From positions 25,189,963-25,253,962 of the forward strand of contig OX465103.1 in assembly GCA_949987565.1 (NCBI GenBank): a stretch of DNA of 64,000 nt, read 5' to 3'. Under the pieces are notes generated by a model, which worked only from the letters and a program-made list of their open reading frames with translations, searched no databases and was not told the origin of the DNA. Shown in pieces: positions 45,431 to 57,800 of this stretch. The stretch's first letter is position 1; each line of letters starts with the position of its first letter. The position numbers were made by a program, and so were the translations under genes. This stretch comes from Luidia sarsii (Eukaryota > Echinodermata > Asteroidea > Paxillosida > Luidiidae).

Positions 45431-46369
45431 AGTTCTTGTAGCTATACTGAAAATTATAGTTTGGACCTTTATCTCTCAGATTCTTTTCAATTTTAGTGCC
45501 CTTAGCCGATTAGATGGTTTTGCTAATTACCTCCAGAAAAAAACACCCCCAAAATGTGAAGCCGTCCAAGCCGAATTTCTGCAAGGATTTGGGGATGGAC
45601 CCCCCCACTTCTACAGCCAAATAGGGTCACATTTAAAGCCGTATATGGTCCAAATGACATACCAAATTGAAGAGTGAACCCCCAGGTTGTTCTACAATGT
45701 ATCAGTTAATTAGCCTCCAAAGACCCCTTATTTAAAAAAAGTTGTGGGTCCAAAAGTTGTGGCACAAGATTTTTTTCCCAACACCAAAAAGGATTTAGGG
45801 AGGTCGTAAGAGAAAAAAACCCCAAAACAGCTACTAAAAAAAGTCACAGTAATAATTATATTTTCTTTAGATGATTTCAACGTAAACGTGCACGCTATTG
45901 TCAAATGTAATTTCTGTATCAAAAATGAGAGTCGTCTGAGGTGGACGGCCTTTAATCCCTGTGGACTTTATTTACTCTACCATTGGAAGAGGTCCTCCTT
46001 GGATCAAAACATCAGGTACTCCTATCTGTTTTACTTTATTGTTGATTGATGACGAGACTATGGGTTTAAAAAACCCGCATTACTTACAGCATACCTAGCA
46101 TCTACTATCTTACCTACTTATACAACGCAAGATCCAAAATCCAACCAAATCTGGCATGAGATCAATCACGGAATAAGCCAAATCCACGCAAACGCGTGGG
46201 TTTATAGAATCTCGAAATTCACAGAAACAGATAAAGTAAAATACGTTTATTGATTGTCTTTATCAGAAGGACAATATTGAGCAATGGATCACTAGTTGGC
46301 AATGGTCCGCCTACTCCCCTTGTGGAGACCATCAGAAGGGGTCTTGAGGTCACAATCCTGCCCCAGTCC

Positions 46370-46620
46370 CTGTCTGCAATAAGTATACGCAGAATTCAGC
46401 GATGGGAAGAGAGTCCGAGAGCTAAGTCAGTCCTTCCATTGTAGCACTCAGATTTTCTCCCATGAAGATCTCATAAAAAAACCCACCTCATAGTTATTTG
46501 ATCCCACGATTCTAGTCCTATACTTGAGACCCGTACAAGCAACCCAAACTTAATGCTCTCTATACCAATTGCCATCGGCCAAGAGCTTGATATTCACTAT
46601 GCATAAAAAAACGAACAAGG
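46370..46620 (+). repeat. dispersed repeat shared with 56345-56700
   Basis: AATTCAGCGATGGGAAGAGA, GTCAGTCCTTCCATTGTAGC and CTAGTCCTATACTTGAG-type sequence are mirrored by AATTCAGCGGTGAGAAGAGA, GTCAGTCCTTCCATTAGCAC and CTTAATATTCTCCGTACC at 56345-56700. Confidence 0.6.
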
Positions 46621-48707
46621 CTCAAAATTGATTCTCGGATTTGCAAGCGATGTTCCTTCCAGACCACACAGACATGGGGGAACGGAGGGGTAAAGGTCGA
46701 AGTGCGCATATGCGAGATTGTACATAGAGCGCATGCGTCGAGTCTGTCCATAATATTCCCTCTAATTATTGTAGTGCACCGGCGGCGGAACGATTTTCAA
46801 AGTGGGGGGGGGGGCAGTTGTGAGACCACAAATCTACCAATTTAGCGAAGTCACGTGATCGCGACGCATACCGTAGACCCCCTCCCGCTTTCGGCCTCCA
46901 AAGTTGGACTTTTTGTTTTTAGTTTCTAAAATGAACCCCAATTAAAGCCACTTGTCTTACCGTTTTGCAATATATTTGTTCTTATATACTTTTTTTTTTA
47001 GTACGGACCTACGTAAAATCAAAATGCACTGGCTCCGAAAATGATAGACAGCTGGTGGAGTCCGCCAGCATTGTAAGTGGATAAAAAGTCGGGGCCTTGC
47101 TAAAACAAATATCACTACATTTACGACGTAAACATTTTGAACGTGGTCACCAGACGAAACAGCCGCGTAGGAAAGCAACTAGTAAACACAGGAAACACTA
47201 CATGATTGCATCCGTTTATAATCGCACGTGCAATCGTAGTCTTGGGCCAAGACGTTTGTGAATCTAAAGCAGGCGGGCGCGTGACCGAGCTTTTGGCTCA
47301 AAGAGAGTCCACTTCACAAAGTGCGAAGCCCTTAATGGCGTGGCCCGCTTAATGGCCCCGTAAAAGTTTGGACGTATGATACTCTCTGGTGCATTTTAGA
47401 GCATTTTCTGGGCTTTCTCAGTGTTTCTTTTTAAACTGATTTCGTAGAGCTATGGAGTGAGGAGGGAAAATGACCGACATGATCCACGCAGCAGCAGTGT
47501 TCTGACCGTGCGCCACGGCCGACGTAACTGACAACAACACGGTCAATTCGCGGAGAATCGTAATTTTTTTTGGATGCCCTGTACAATTTTGCGAGGAGGA
47601 AAAGTTATTTCCGTGGCACAATTTCCATAATTATTTCGCCCAAATAAATTTTCAAAACGTGATTTTACGCTGCGACCGTAGATGTACATCTAGGCCATTA
47701 TTGAGGAACATGGGCCCACCGCGGTACAACGTATCATTTAGGAAGGAAAACCGGACGACGAAAAAAATGCTTTTACAAGACCAAACTGTGTGTTCGGGCA
47801 TTAAAAACAAATGTACCCTAGCTTGTCCGATTTTTAATCTATTTCCCTGTCATTGAACCCCCCCCCAAAAAAAAACAAGTTTCAATTCAAATTCAAAGTT
47901 TTTTCAATCTTTGTTCAAGTCTCGGAATACAAAATCAGGAACAGGATCGAAGTGCGAAGACTGGAAAGACGGCACCGTTTACAATGCACCTGGCGTAGCG
48001 GGTTGCAATAAGACCGCTCAATTACCGACTTGATTTCAAGTCTACTAGATGGTCGGTCATGCGCATGATAAAAAATACTACATTCTGATACAAAATACGC
48101 GGTAATTTTGTGTTCGTAGCCAATAATATTGATTAAGTTAGATTTAAAAAGAATGTGTTTTTTCCCAATTATTTATTTTTCTGCTTTTCTTACCAATTTG
48201 TTTAATTCTATGTTTAATTCTAGCAAAGATCCTTTGTTGATTTTCTAAGGACCTGCCAAGAGTGGAGGGCATGGAGGGCACTGGCCCTCTGCCTCCCAGT
48301 TTCGCCGCCGGTGTTGTAGTGTTTTTATTTCCGTGTGCTCATCCCGTACTACGTACTATTCACTTTAGCTGTGCACGATTGAATCACAGGCAACGCGAAT
48401 GGAGCTGAAGTTCATTGTACTAGTCAATCCGCCAGAGTCTCAGACAGTAGCTGTCGCCACTGTTTTACCAAGTAGGTATTAGGCGCGCCTAATACCTCCT
48501 TGGTTTTACCTTGCCACAGGCTCAGTGCCCGAGGGTTGTCCAGCGGGTTAATAGACGGCTATAGTTATAATAATGAAGGAAATACATTTCCTACCCTTTT
48601 TGGCAAGGATCATCTGCAGTATGTAGCGCATTGACAGTTGGGCCTACTGCATTGTAGAGGGGCGATGCGTGGCGGCGGATTATGTTGACTGGCAGTTGAT
48701 TGGTCCG

Positions 48708-48715
48708 TATATAAG
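48708..48715 (+). promoter_or_regulatory. TATA box of the SRCR gene, with an adjacent CCAAT motif
   Basis: TATATAAG lies 171 bp before the ATG, and ATTGG (inverted CCAAT) ends 5 bp upstream, at 48699-48703. Initiation would be expected near 48738-48742, leaving a 5' UTR of about 145 nt in the signal-peptide exon. This is a textbook inducible-type core promoter, and I see nothing like it at the NDUFAF3/MBD4 starts. Confidence 0.7.
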
Positions 48716-48885
48716 CCGCGGCGCTTCGGTCGCTCTTCACTATCGGAGACTTCACGAGCGGACTCCGGGATCCCATCTCTTGTCTTGCCCGTTTTGCCAG
48801 AATCGGCCCTCTCCCAGAACACAAACCAGCTATCCACGGTAATTTCGGGTGTTTTCTGGCACGAGTCAACGTGTGGTGCCCTGCC

Positions 48886-51800
48886 ATGTGGCCCATCACC
48901 GGTCTGTTTACGGTGCTACTGCTTCTCCAAGTCGGACCCAATGCAGGAGCCCACGATCCTCCGAATGGTGAGTAGTACATTGTTCGTTCCAATGTTTTTG
49001 TTGACCAAAATATGAAAAATTACGAAACGCAGATTCCAAGTCCACGTCCAGAAATGCACTTATAAACAAATTACCGTTTTGTGTTCGTGATCAATTCCAG
49101 AAATGCATTTATAAACAAATTACCGTTTTGTGTGTGTGATCAATTCGTTTTCCTGGCTGTGGGTCTGGTTTTTCACTAAACTGATTTGAATGCGATCTTG
49201 GTTTTGACCGCCGTAACTGAATAGTTAAGTTGACGATGAGCAATAATCATACATGCTTAATTACTTTCACTGTTGACCAACATTGGCTTTGAACATCGCT
49301 TAGATTTTGACTAACAATTTAAACAAGGTCAATTAAAGGCGGTAAGTTTTTGGTCTCGGGAAAAAAGCTACCTTTATACATGTACTTCTACTCCCGGCAA
49401 AGGACATCTATCTTAATTTTCTCATCACCTCTCTTGACATGGGCCCCTTAGCGAGCGCGTACAGTCCTCCAATTTACCAGTGATATGTCTTGATGCGTAT
49501 TGAATCATATTGAATCATGATAATTTTATGCTTCGATCCTAGCACCTTTCTCAAAATAATGATGAAGGTCCTGCTAAAATACAAACGTCCAGCCCTCTGA
49601 ATCGTTAATGTTTGCATTGTGGGCGATGTAATAAGTATACAAGTATTTGCCAATATCTTTTTAGATTATTACTCAAGTAAATAATTTTCATTGGTGGTGA
49701 AAAAGATAGCCCGGCGCAGTGATTGAGTTTACAAAAAATCATACTAAACGAAAGTATCATCTGGAAAATTGGTAAGCAAGAACTCAAATTGTATGATAGC
49801 TGGATAGCAGTGGGGTTAGAGCACTGGCAAGATAAATCTCAGGTCTCCGATAAAAGTCCCAATACGGACTTTTGCATTTTGGAAATAATCTGTTTGTTTA
49901 AATCAAATTTGTTTCTGTTCATGGGCATGATAAGAGAGAACATTGGTCAACCTTTATTCAACTTTCAACACAGTCGCATAGACTATTTTGCTTTTGGAAG
50001 AACTAAACCTTGCATAGGTCAGTTACAATGAAATTCTCTTCAAGAGTGTCAGATATGCAGTCTTTTCTAAAATAAAATTCCCTTTTCCCCCTCAAATTCC
50101 CTCGTGCCTAAAATGTCATGCTTTAGCTTTTAGTTTCGTGTAACGAAACTTTCTCAAAGGCAGAAAAAGGCCCTGCTAGGATCGAAACGTCAGGCCGACT
50201 AAATTTTGAGATTTGTATTTTGATGATTTTAGTCAGTAAGCAGTTTGAAACTTTTTTTGTATGATCACTGAAATACAAACCAGTGCGCAGGCGGTGAAAA
50301 ACTGTCAACATTTAGTGTGACAATAATATAGGAAGATTTGCGGTGACACCGTGTATAAGGTCTCTTAACCACTTCACGCCGGGGGGGGGGGAGTTTCAGC
50401 GCCGATGACCGCCATACGGGGTTGTTGAACAACGCATCATTTTCAAATCTCGCTAAAACAATCGGAACAATATATTTCTGTGACATAAATCGATAAGGGT
50501 ATACTATGGGTACAAGAGAGTAAAACCTGGCACAATTCGGACGTCGTTGTGGCTTTTGTCAAGAGATTATCCCTTCGAAAAAGGGGCCTTTGTGCATCGT
50601 CAATGGACCGTAACGTACGTGTGTGTGTACGCTACTGACAATCGCTGACCGCAGACTCGATCCAGCCTCCACTCCAGGCAGTCAAATCTTCGAGTTGGTC
50701 GGCTACAACCGAGCGTACAGGTTACGGTAAAGAATGTGGGGGGAATTCCAATGCCAGACCGACGACCGTTGGGCTGTGTGGCATGCAAAGACAATGTCCC
50801 CGCGTGCTTTCAGCTGCAGCGCGGTATCCCTCGATCCTCCACAGTAAAAGTCCCACAATTGCACAATTACTGCTGCTAAACTTGCAATTCATGTGGCAAA
50901 AAGGGTCTTTGTACTGATTCGTATGGCTTTGTTCTAAGCTGAAAATAGGTGTGGTTCTGAAAAGAACCTGAGCGGTAACTCGAAGTTTCGACCAGTATGC
51001 TCTAGCCGCCATCTTCTGCAAAGCCTCAAAGAAGAATGAAACCCAGACAAAAATGTTGGCTTGTCTGATTGGGTGTTAAAAACAACCTACAATTACCTTT
51101 GTGCTACTCACCAACGAGTTTCATAAAGAGGGAAAAATCATGGAATTCGGTGGTCGAATTCGAGTTCCCGCAAACTGCCACCATTTTGAATGGCCCGCCA
51201 GTCACTGCGGGGGGTATGACATAAAGACGGACAACTCACGCATGGGCCCGGACGGATGTACCCCTACTACATGTACAGTACATGTACATGTATATATACC
51301 AAGAAAAATATTGAAGGAACATGCCGTATGATATATGGTACCATGGAGGAAGAAGGGGGGATATACGTAGCGTGCCTTGTTTTTATTTGTGCTGCAATTT
51401 GCACACTATTGGCGACGCGACTTGAGTCGCCATCACTGTTTATTCCCTGGTCGCTGACCGCAACGAGTTGTCCCAGCACCAGTATTGTGCGCTGCATGCT
51501 ATGTGTGCAGTGAGTTTTCAGGGAAGTGCATGACCCCTGTCCCCAATAAGCTACACACAGCTTCGCTATGTAGATCGAGACTGTACGCAACCACCACGCT
51601 ACAAATCACGTCATTTCAACTGTATTTGTAGACGACTTTGAGACATTTCTGAACTTTGATGGTCACAGCCCACTTCCTAAACAACTCAGGTCTCTTGTCC
51701 TTGTTTGGAACTATACACGGAAAGATTTCCCCAGCTTTTTCCCGCTGACATTTTGACATCCAAAAGCCTGGCAGTACACCATCGTTCAGCTCGTGAGTGT

Positions 51801-54800
51801 ATACAAACTGCACGCAGTATACTAGTATAGTAAGGGCCCATGCGGGAGTTTTCCGTTGCGATGTCATACCCCCGCAGTGAATGGCGGGCCATTCAAAATG
51901 GTGGCAGTTTACGGGAACGCGAATTCGACCACCGAATTCCATGATTTTTGCCTCTTTATGAAACTCGTAGGTGAGTAGCACATAGGTAATTGTAGGTTGT
52001 TTTTAACGTCCAATCAGATAAGCCAACATTTTTCTCTGGTTTTCATTCTTCTCTAAGTCTTTTATTTGATTAGTATGACAATAACATGGAAACACTCATT
52101 CACCTGTCCCGAGTTAGTGCTATTTTTAATTAATATACACAATGATGTAGACATGCTACACTGAGTTGAAAACCAAGTATGAAAATTGAAATTTAGAACT
52201 CTAGAATGATGCTCGAATGATGCTAACAGTAGAACTGAAAATACACTGAGCCGATGGAGAGTAACAAACCATTTGAAGGAAGTAGATTTCTTAGAAGGCA
52301 TGGGTCACACCCAGGCATCAGGAAAACAAAGACTCAAGACAGAGAACTGACCGCGCTGAGGGTCATCGGTCTGCCTGGTGCAAATCAACGTCAGAGATTA
52401 AAAGCTAAGCTCGTTGTACACAGGTCCTGAAAGTAAGGAGTAAACAATTCTCAGAAAAGAAGGCTCAGGTTCAGGCTCACCGTCTTCGGCTTAATTTCTC
52501 CCACCCGTTGAAAGGTCATAGGATTTAAATGACTGTCTTTGAACCGCAGTTTACAGTATCCTTTTGTGTCCTTCCCAACGATTAATTGCTCAGGGCATTC
52601 TGCGTTCAATCCCACGCCTAATAACTTACAGGGTAGCGTTGGATAAGAAAGGATAGTAAAGAAAGAGGTATTACTTTTCGTGGTCACAGTTTCTTCTTCA
52701 TATTCACTGGAGGCTGACAGGGAGAGAGTGAGCAGATAAATTGACAGTGGATTGTCAAAACAAAGGATTACTTTAGTAATAAATCACAAGTTAATACCTT
52801 GTTCAAGGCAAGAAAACGGCAATCTTTTTGTATTAAGTCCCCCTTGGGTACCGATACGATCCACGATGACAGCAGTGCACAATTGATAGGCCTTTCCGTT
52901 CGGCCTATTCGACATGCAGAATAATTATCCGTATATCAAATGAGATTTGAAAGTTTTCATGGTGAGAATTGCAGGAGGAGTAGGTTTTCGGAGACACCAC
53001 GCAACACTTCTCTTTTGTGAGTATGTGTGGTTCTGAACAAAAATCGCAGGAACTCGACGTTTCGAACATATGCTGCTTTGTACCCAGGATCAAGTGCAGC
53101 ATCCTTTGTTCCAAACCCTTGGTGTTGCCCCCTACACCCTTCATGGGCTAATCCCCACATCAGGATCCCTCTCTACACTACTTGAGCCCCACTCCCAGTT
53201 AGAATCAAGTAGTCTCCTGCAGACGGACACACTGTTGATTTTAATATTCAAAAATTCACAGGCTTTCGAGACAAAGTCAAACGATTCAAATCTTAGGATT
53301 TTGAATCTGTAGTTCAATAACTAACTGGCCACCAAGTTTAAAGGTCATTGGGCAGTGCTAATATGTTTTTTAAAATCACGCATTTTGATGACGTCCTAAT
53401 TGCGTCATGCTATTTAGGCCACGGAACGTGTTTCAAAAGCATGTTCCCAATAGTTATACGTACAGGTAACAGACAAAATAAAACAAATTTCGCTCAGTTC
53501 GCGAAATATGCTTAACTTAATGTGAACATCTGTTTGTAAAGAGGATGGTGTTTTCCCATTCAGTGACGCTGCCTCTCTGGTGACCCGTGTAACAAAAAAT
53601 GCCAGAAACATTTTAGGACCACTTTCCGTGTTCTTTGCTATATTCCATAGTGGGTTTTAGCCGGTTTAACCATAAAGCAAGGACCTTGCAATATGCATTG
53701 GCTACGGTTGGTTAATATAGCAGGCCATAAGATCAGAGCGGTGCTCGCAAGGGTATTGAGACTAGGGACGCTTTGCAGCTCCCATGGTGTTGCAAGAACA
53801 TGTTTTCGTGCCTCTGGGCACTCGTCAGTTGCAGAAGTGATCTTGGCAGATCCGTTCATCTCAGTTTTTGGTGTGCCGTATGGTAAAGGTTGGAGTGGCC
53901 GGGTTGGGTTATAGGGTGATTTGTTCCTAAAGGTAAGGAGAGCAGAATGTCCAGGGGTTCATCTGGTTCCTCAACGAAATCAGAATCACCTGTTGTTGTG
54001 GGCTTGTGAAGTTTTGGCCCGGGTCAACATTCCCGTATGTTCTTGGCTTGTTTGGTAAGCAATGGGGGTTTGTTTGGGGAAATATCCCTGGGTAGTTCAT
54101 TGCTTTGGATGTGTTGCTAGTGTCTGCTGTTTGCTCGTTGTAAATCACAGGGTTTGATCGCAGGATTATTGGTGGTGATATACACACCAGAGGTGCTGGC
54201 ATTGTTTGGGTTCCGGTTAGTGAACAAGGGAGATACAGTACTTTGCTTAGAAACAAGCTCGATATCGGGTTTCGAGTAGCCTCGGTTAAGTAATGTTTTC
54301 AAGTTATGACCGTTTGTTCGAAGTCTTCAGGTATCTCTTGCATATCGGAGACATATATTCTCCGTAGATGAATGCGTTGGATACGTGAGGGAGTATGAAG
54401 ACATTCAAAGTAGATTTGGCAGGTTTCCGTGGGTTTATCGTTGAACCGTTGTGTGGAAACGATTACCATTGATATTGGTTCGGTCATAGGGTGGAGGCCT
54501 CGTGGGTTAGGTTCGGATGCACTGGGTTCACTTTTTGGATGATGAAAGGGGTGGTTTGCCAGGGGTAGTTGGTTGTATGAGGGGTAAGCGAATGTTACCA
54601 ATAGTTATACGTACAGGTAACAGACAAAATAAAACAAATTTCGCTCAGTTCGCAAAATATGCTTAACTTAATGTGAACATCTGAAGTTGTCATGACCTCA
54701 TTAATATTTACGAGTTGACTTCCTAGTCAAACGATGGCGATTTTTGGATAGGCCTATAAGCCTAAGCCAACTTAGATAAATGCCAAGTATGTATGCAATC

Positions 54801-57800
54801 TGACTAAGGATCGCGTCATCAATTGCAATATAAATTTTGCCGATGATGTCGTCAAAGTCGCGTATAGGAAAAAAAGTGTACGAAGACTACGGGATTTTGG
54901 AGAGAAGGAGAGGAAAGAAAACCAGAAATGTATATCTGTTTCTGAAATAGACCCTAGAGCTTTTCCGCATCGGTTTATTTATCCCGTCATAGAAAGCGCA
55001 CTGAATAACCCACCAAGTTCCCAGAAGATTGGACAATGCCTCGGGTTATATGTTTCCAAATTGTTTCCTTTGATGACGTCATGATGACCTCGCATATTTT
55101 GGGCCCTTTTATTTTGGGCGACGGGCAACGCTCGACGGGAATGGGCGTGTATGGAACTGGCAAAGGGCAGCATTGGGACCAACGAAAATCAAAAGGCGAC
55201 GGACGACGCGCTACGGGCGATGACAGCTAGGGAATTCAATAAGGGATGGTATGCCAATAAGCGCACTGCCAGGAACCACTTCTACTTTTTTGAGTTAGAC
55301 TTAGTTGTCCAGACATTGAAGGCATTGTGTTTAGTCATCCATTGCTCCGAACTACTGCTACAGAAATATGGACGCTACCAAGGCGCAGTGTCTTGAGTTT
55401 CATATTATGTGAGATTGCATCACTGTTGATTTACTCTATAGTACAGCTCTTACATTAGTCACGTACATTTCTTAGAACTTAGACCTTGTTTCCTTTCTAC
55501 GTATAGGTAATGGGACAGCCCAAAACACTGGGTCACATAATTATTATGTGACCCATTATGTTTTACGACTGGCAGTTGCCAAATTGACCACAGGGAACTG
55601 TGTCCTCATGAGGCTAATGATTATACCATCATTAGAAACCTTGAAAGCACCACAAGACACACCCTTCAAGTAAGAAGATAGGGGAAGGAATACTAAAAAA
55701 AGGCATAGTCCAGTTTGCTCATGCAAGCCGCAACATTGACAGCGGTCACGTAGCCACCATAAAATATCTCGACTACAATAATGTGGAGCGCACCGTGTAT
55801 ATGGTTATCATGGTCTTCAGACTGTCAACTCTCTTTGAAATATCAACAAATTGTAATGACCTCTCCTTTACTCTTAAACATATTGTTTCATGCCGTTATC
55901 GTTTAGATAATAACGTTCTCAGCAGAGTCCAGAAGGGTATTAGCATTCTAATTGATACTCGGCTTAAGAACACGAGATCGTATATTATCAAAAATGAGTA
56001 TACAACTTTTGCTGTGCAGTCATCAGACCCGAAACGGAATACTGCTTCGTTACAATTATGTTTTATCTCAGCTGATCAATCAACAAGGAATGGACGAGTT
56101 CAGCGACGATATCTGTAAATATAATGTATAACACTCTTTATGGTCACAATAAATTAAATGATATCCCTGAATATCTAGAGCCTTTTTACCATTCCCGGGG
56201 TCGGTTTCACCAAACTCATCGTAACTTGCGATTACTCGCACGGCGATGAGCAATGCACAGAAACCATGCGGTCCAACACAACTTACGATGGGTTATCCAT
56301 CGTAAGTTGAGTTACGATTCATCGTAAAGCTTTGTGAAATCCAGCCGTGGTCTTTCTACAAGATATACATAATTCAGCGGTGAGAAGAGAGTCACAGACT
56401 AGAGCTAGGAGCAAGTCAGTCCTTCCATTAGCACTCATATTTCCCCGCCCCAGCAGCAAGATAATCAAGACCGATTACGTCCCAATTCAAATCAATTGCT
56501 CATTAGGACCAGGCTTTTACACCACTTGACTCATTTCCACCCCATGGCCCTAGTCCAAAATGGTCCTAGTCCAAGTGTCCAACCCGGCCAAGCAATCCAG
56601 ACTTAATATTCTCCGTACCTTGCCACCGGGAACCCAGGAGCCCCAGGTCAGCTTTTCAGTCTTGAAATACTCATGGACAGGGCAATTGAAAACCAGGCCT
56701 TCTCACATCTTCTCACGCCGAGATATCTTGCTGTTCCAAACCCCCTAATGCGAGTCACTTTGCGCACATGTACTGACACGGTATTGTCAATAAATTACAT
56801 ACAATGTACTGCCACTCCTAATTAAGGGTGGGATTTTGTTAAGCTACCGGTGAAACTTTCTGAAGCAAAGATGCTATCGAATGTGAAGAACTGAAAATAA
56901 ACTCCGCAAAAATATAAACAGATGCAAAGTAACAAATTGAAGGAAAGAAATACTCAAGACAGTGCATTGACCTGTGACCAGTGCATTTCTGTCAGCCATT
57001 GAAAGGTCATAGGATTTAAATGGCTCGCTTTGAACAACATTTTCTAAGGAAATCTCCTCGCTGCACAGGAAAACAAGTTTCGTAAATTCAGGGGATAATC
57101 ACAAGCTGTTTTTGTAGGTTCTGTGTGACGTGGACAAAGGCTGAACCCGAGAGCTTCGTAAAGGGCCAAAGTGGTGCACTGACAAGTCAGACAAGTGGAC
57201 TATCTGACTGCTCGACTTGAGACAGGTCGACCGGTGACACAGGTCGTCTGCTGTATACCGTAAATTTTGGTATAATTATGGAGGTGAATCATGACTTCCT
57301 GTGTATACCATGGGGCGATGCAACAATACAGGCCGTGTTTTGGAAGCGATTCACCGCTTCCCTGTGGGCTCATCACACGCTGAATAAGGGCCGTGTCCTT
57401 CCCAGAGATTACACGGCCTTCCACTTAAGCGTTCATTTCCGCGCCAAAATACTGCGAGGATAGGATTAGATAAGACTGACTACCCAACAAACATTACACA
57501 ATTGGCCCCGTAAAGGCCCAATACGGGCTGTTACACAGGCCCAATACCGGTTGACTGTACAGGCCCCGTGGAACTTTGCACATTGGCGTAATACGGGGCC
57601 CATACCGTTTTGCCCCTACCCAGCCTGTATGATACTTTACTGGCCCCGTAGTGAGCCTTTACTCTCATTGGTACAGGCCCAGTACAGGATGAATGCCGTT
57701 TTGCCCCTACCCAGCCTGTATGATACCTTACTGGCCCCGTAGTGAGCCTTTACTCTCATTGGTGCAGGCCCAGTACAGGATGAATGCCGTTTTGCCCCTA

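Larger units (their letters stand above)
43677..48690. other. MBD4 3' region and repeat-rich spacer
   Basis: An AATAAA near 44299 is a candidate MBD4 polyadenylation signal. After it come the tandem hairpin repeat (44745-45430), the dispersed repeat at 46370 and unrecognised AT-rich sequence. No coding exon is supported. Confidence 0.55.

Noticed and set aside
48591..48992. 133-codon minus ORF over the SRCR first exon
   Set aside because: Covers a TATA promoter and a clear signal-peptide exon on plus; no domain on minus.
55783..56118. 111-codon plus ORF as a gene
   Set aside because: No recognisable domain, no initiation or splice support, and it lies among repeats in a long intron. Left as unexplained sequence.
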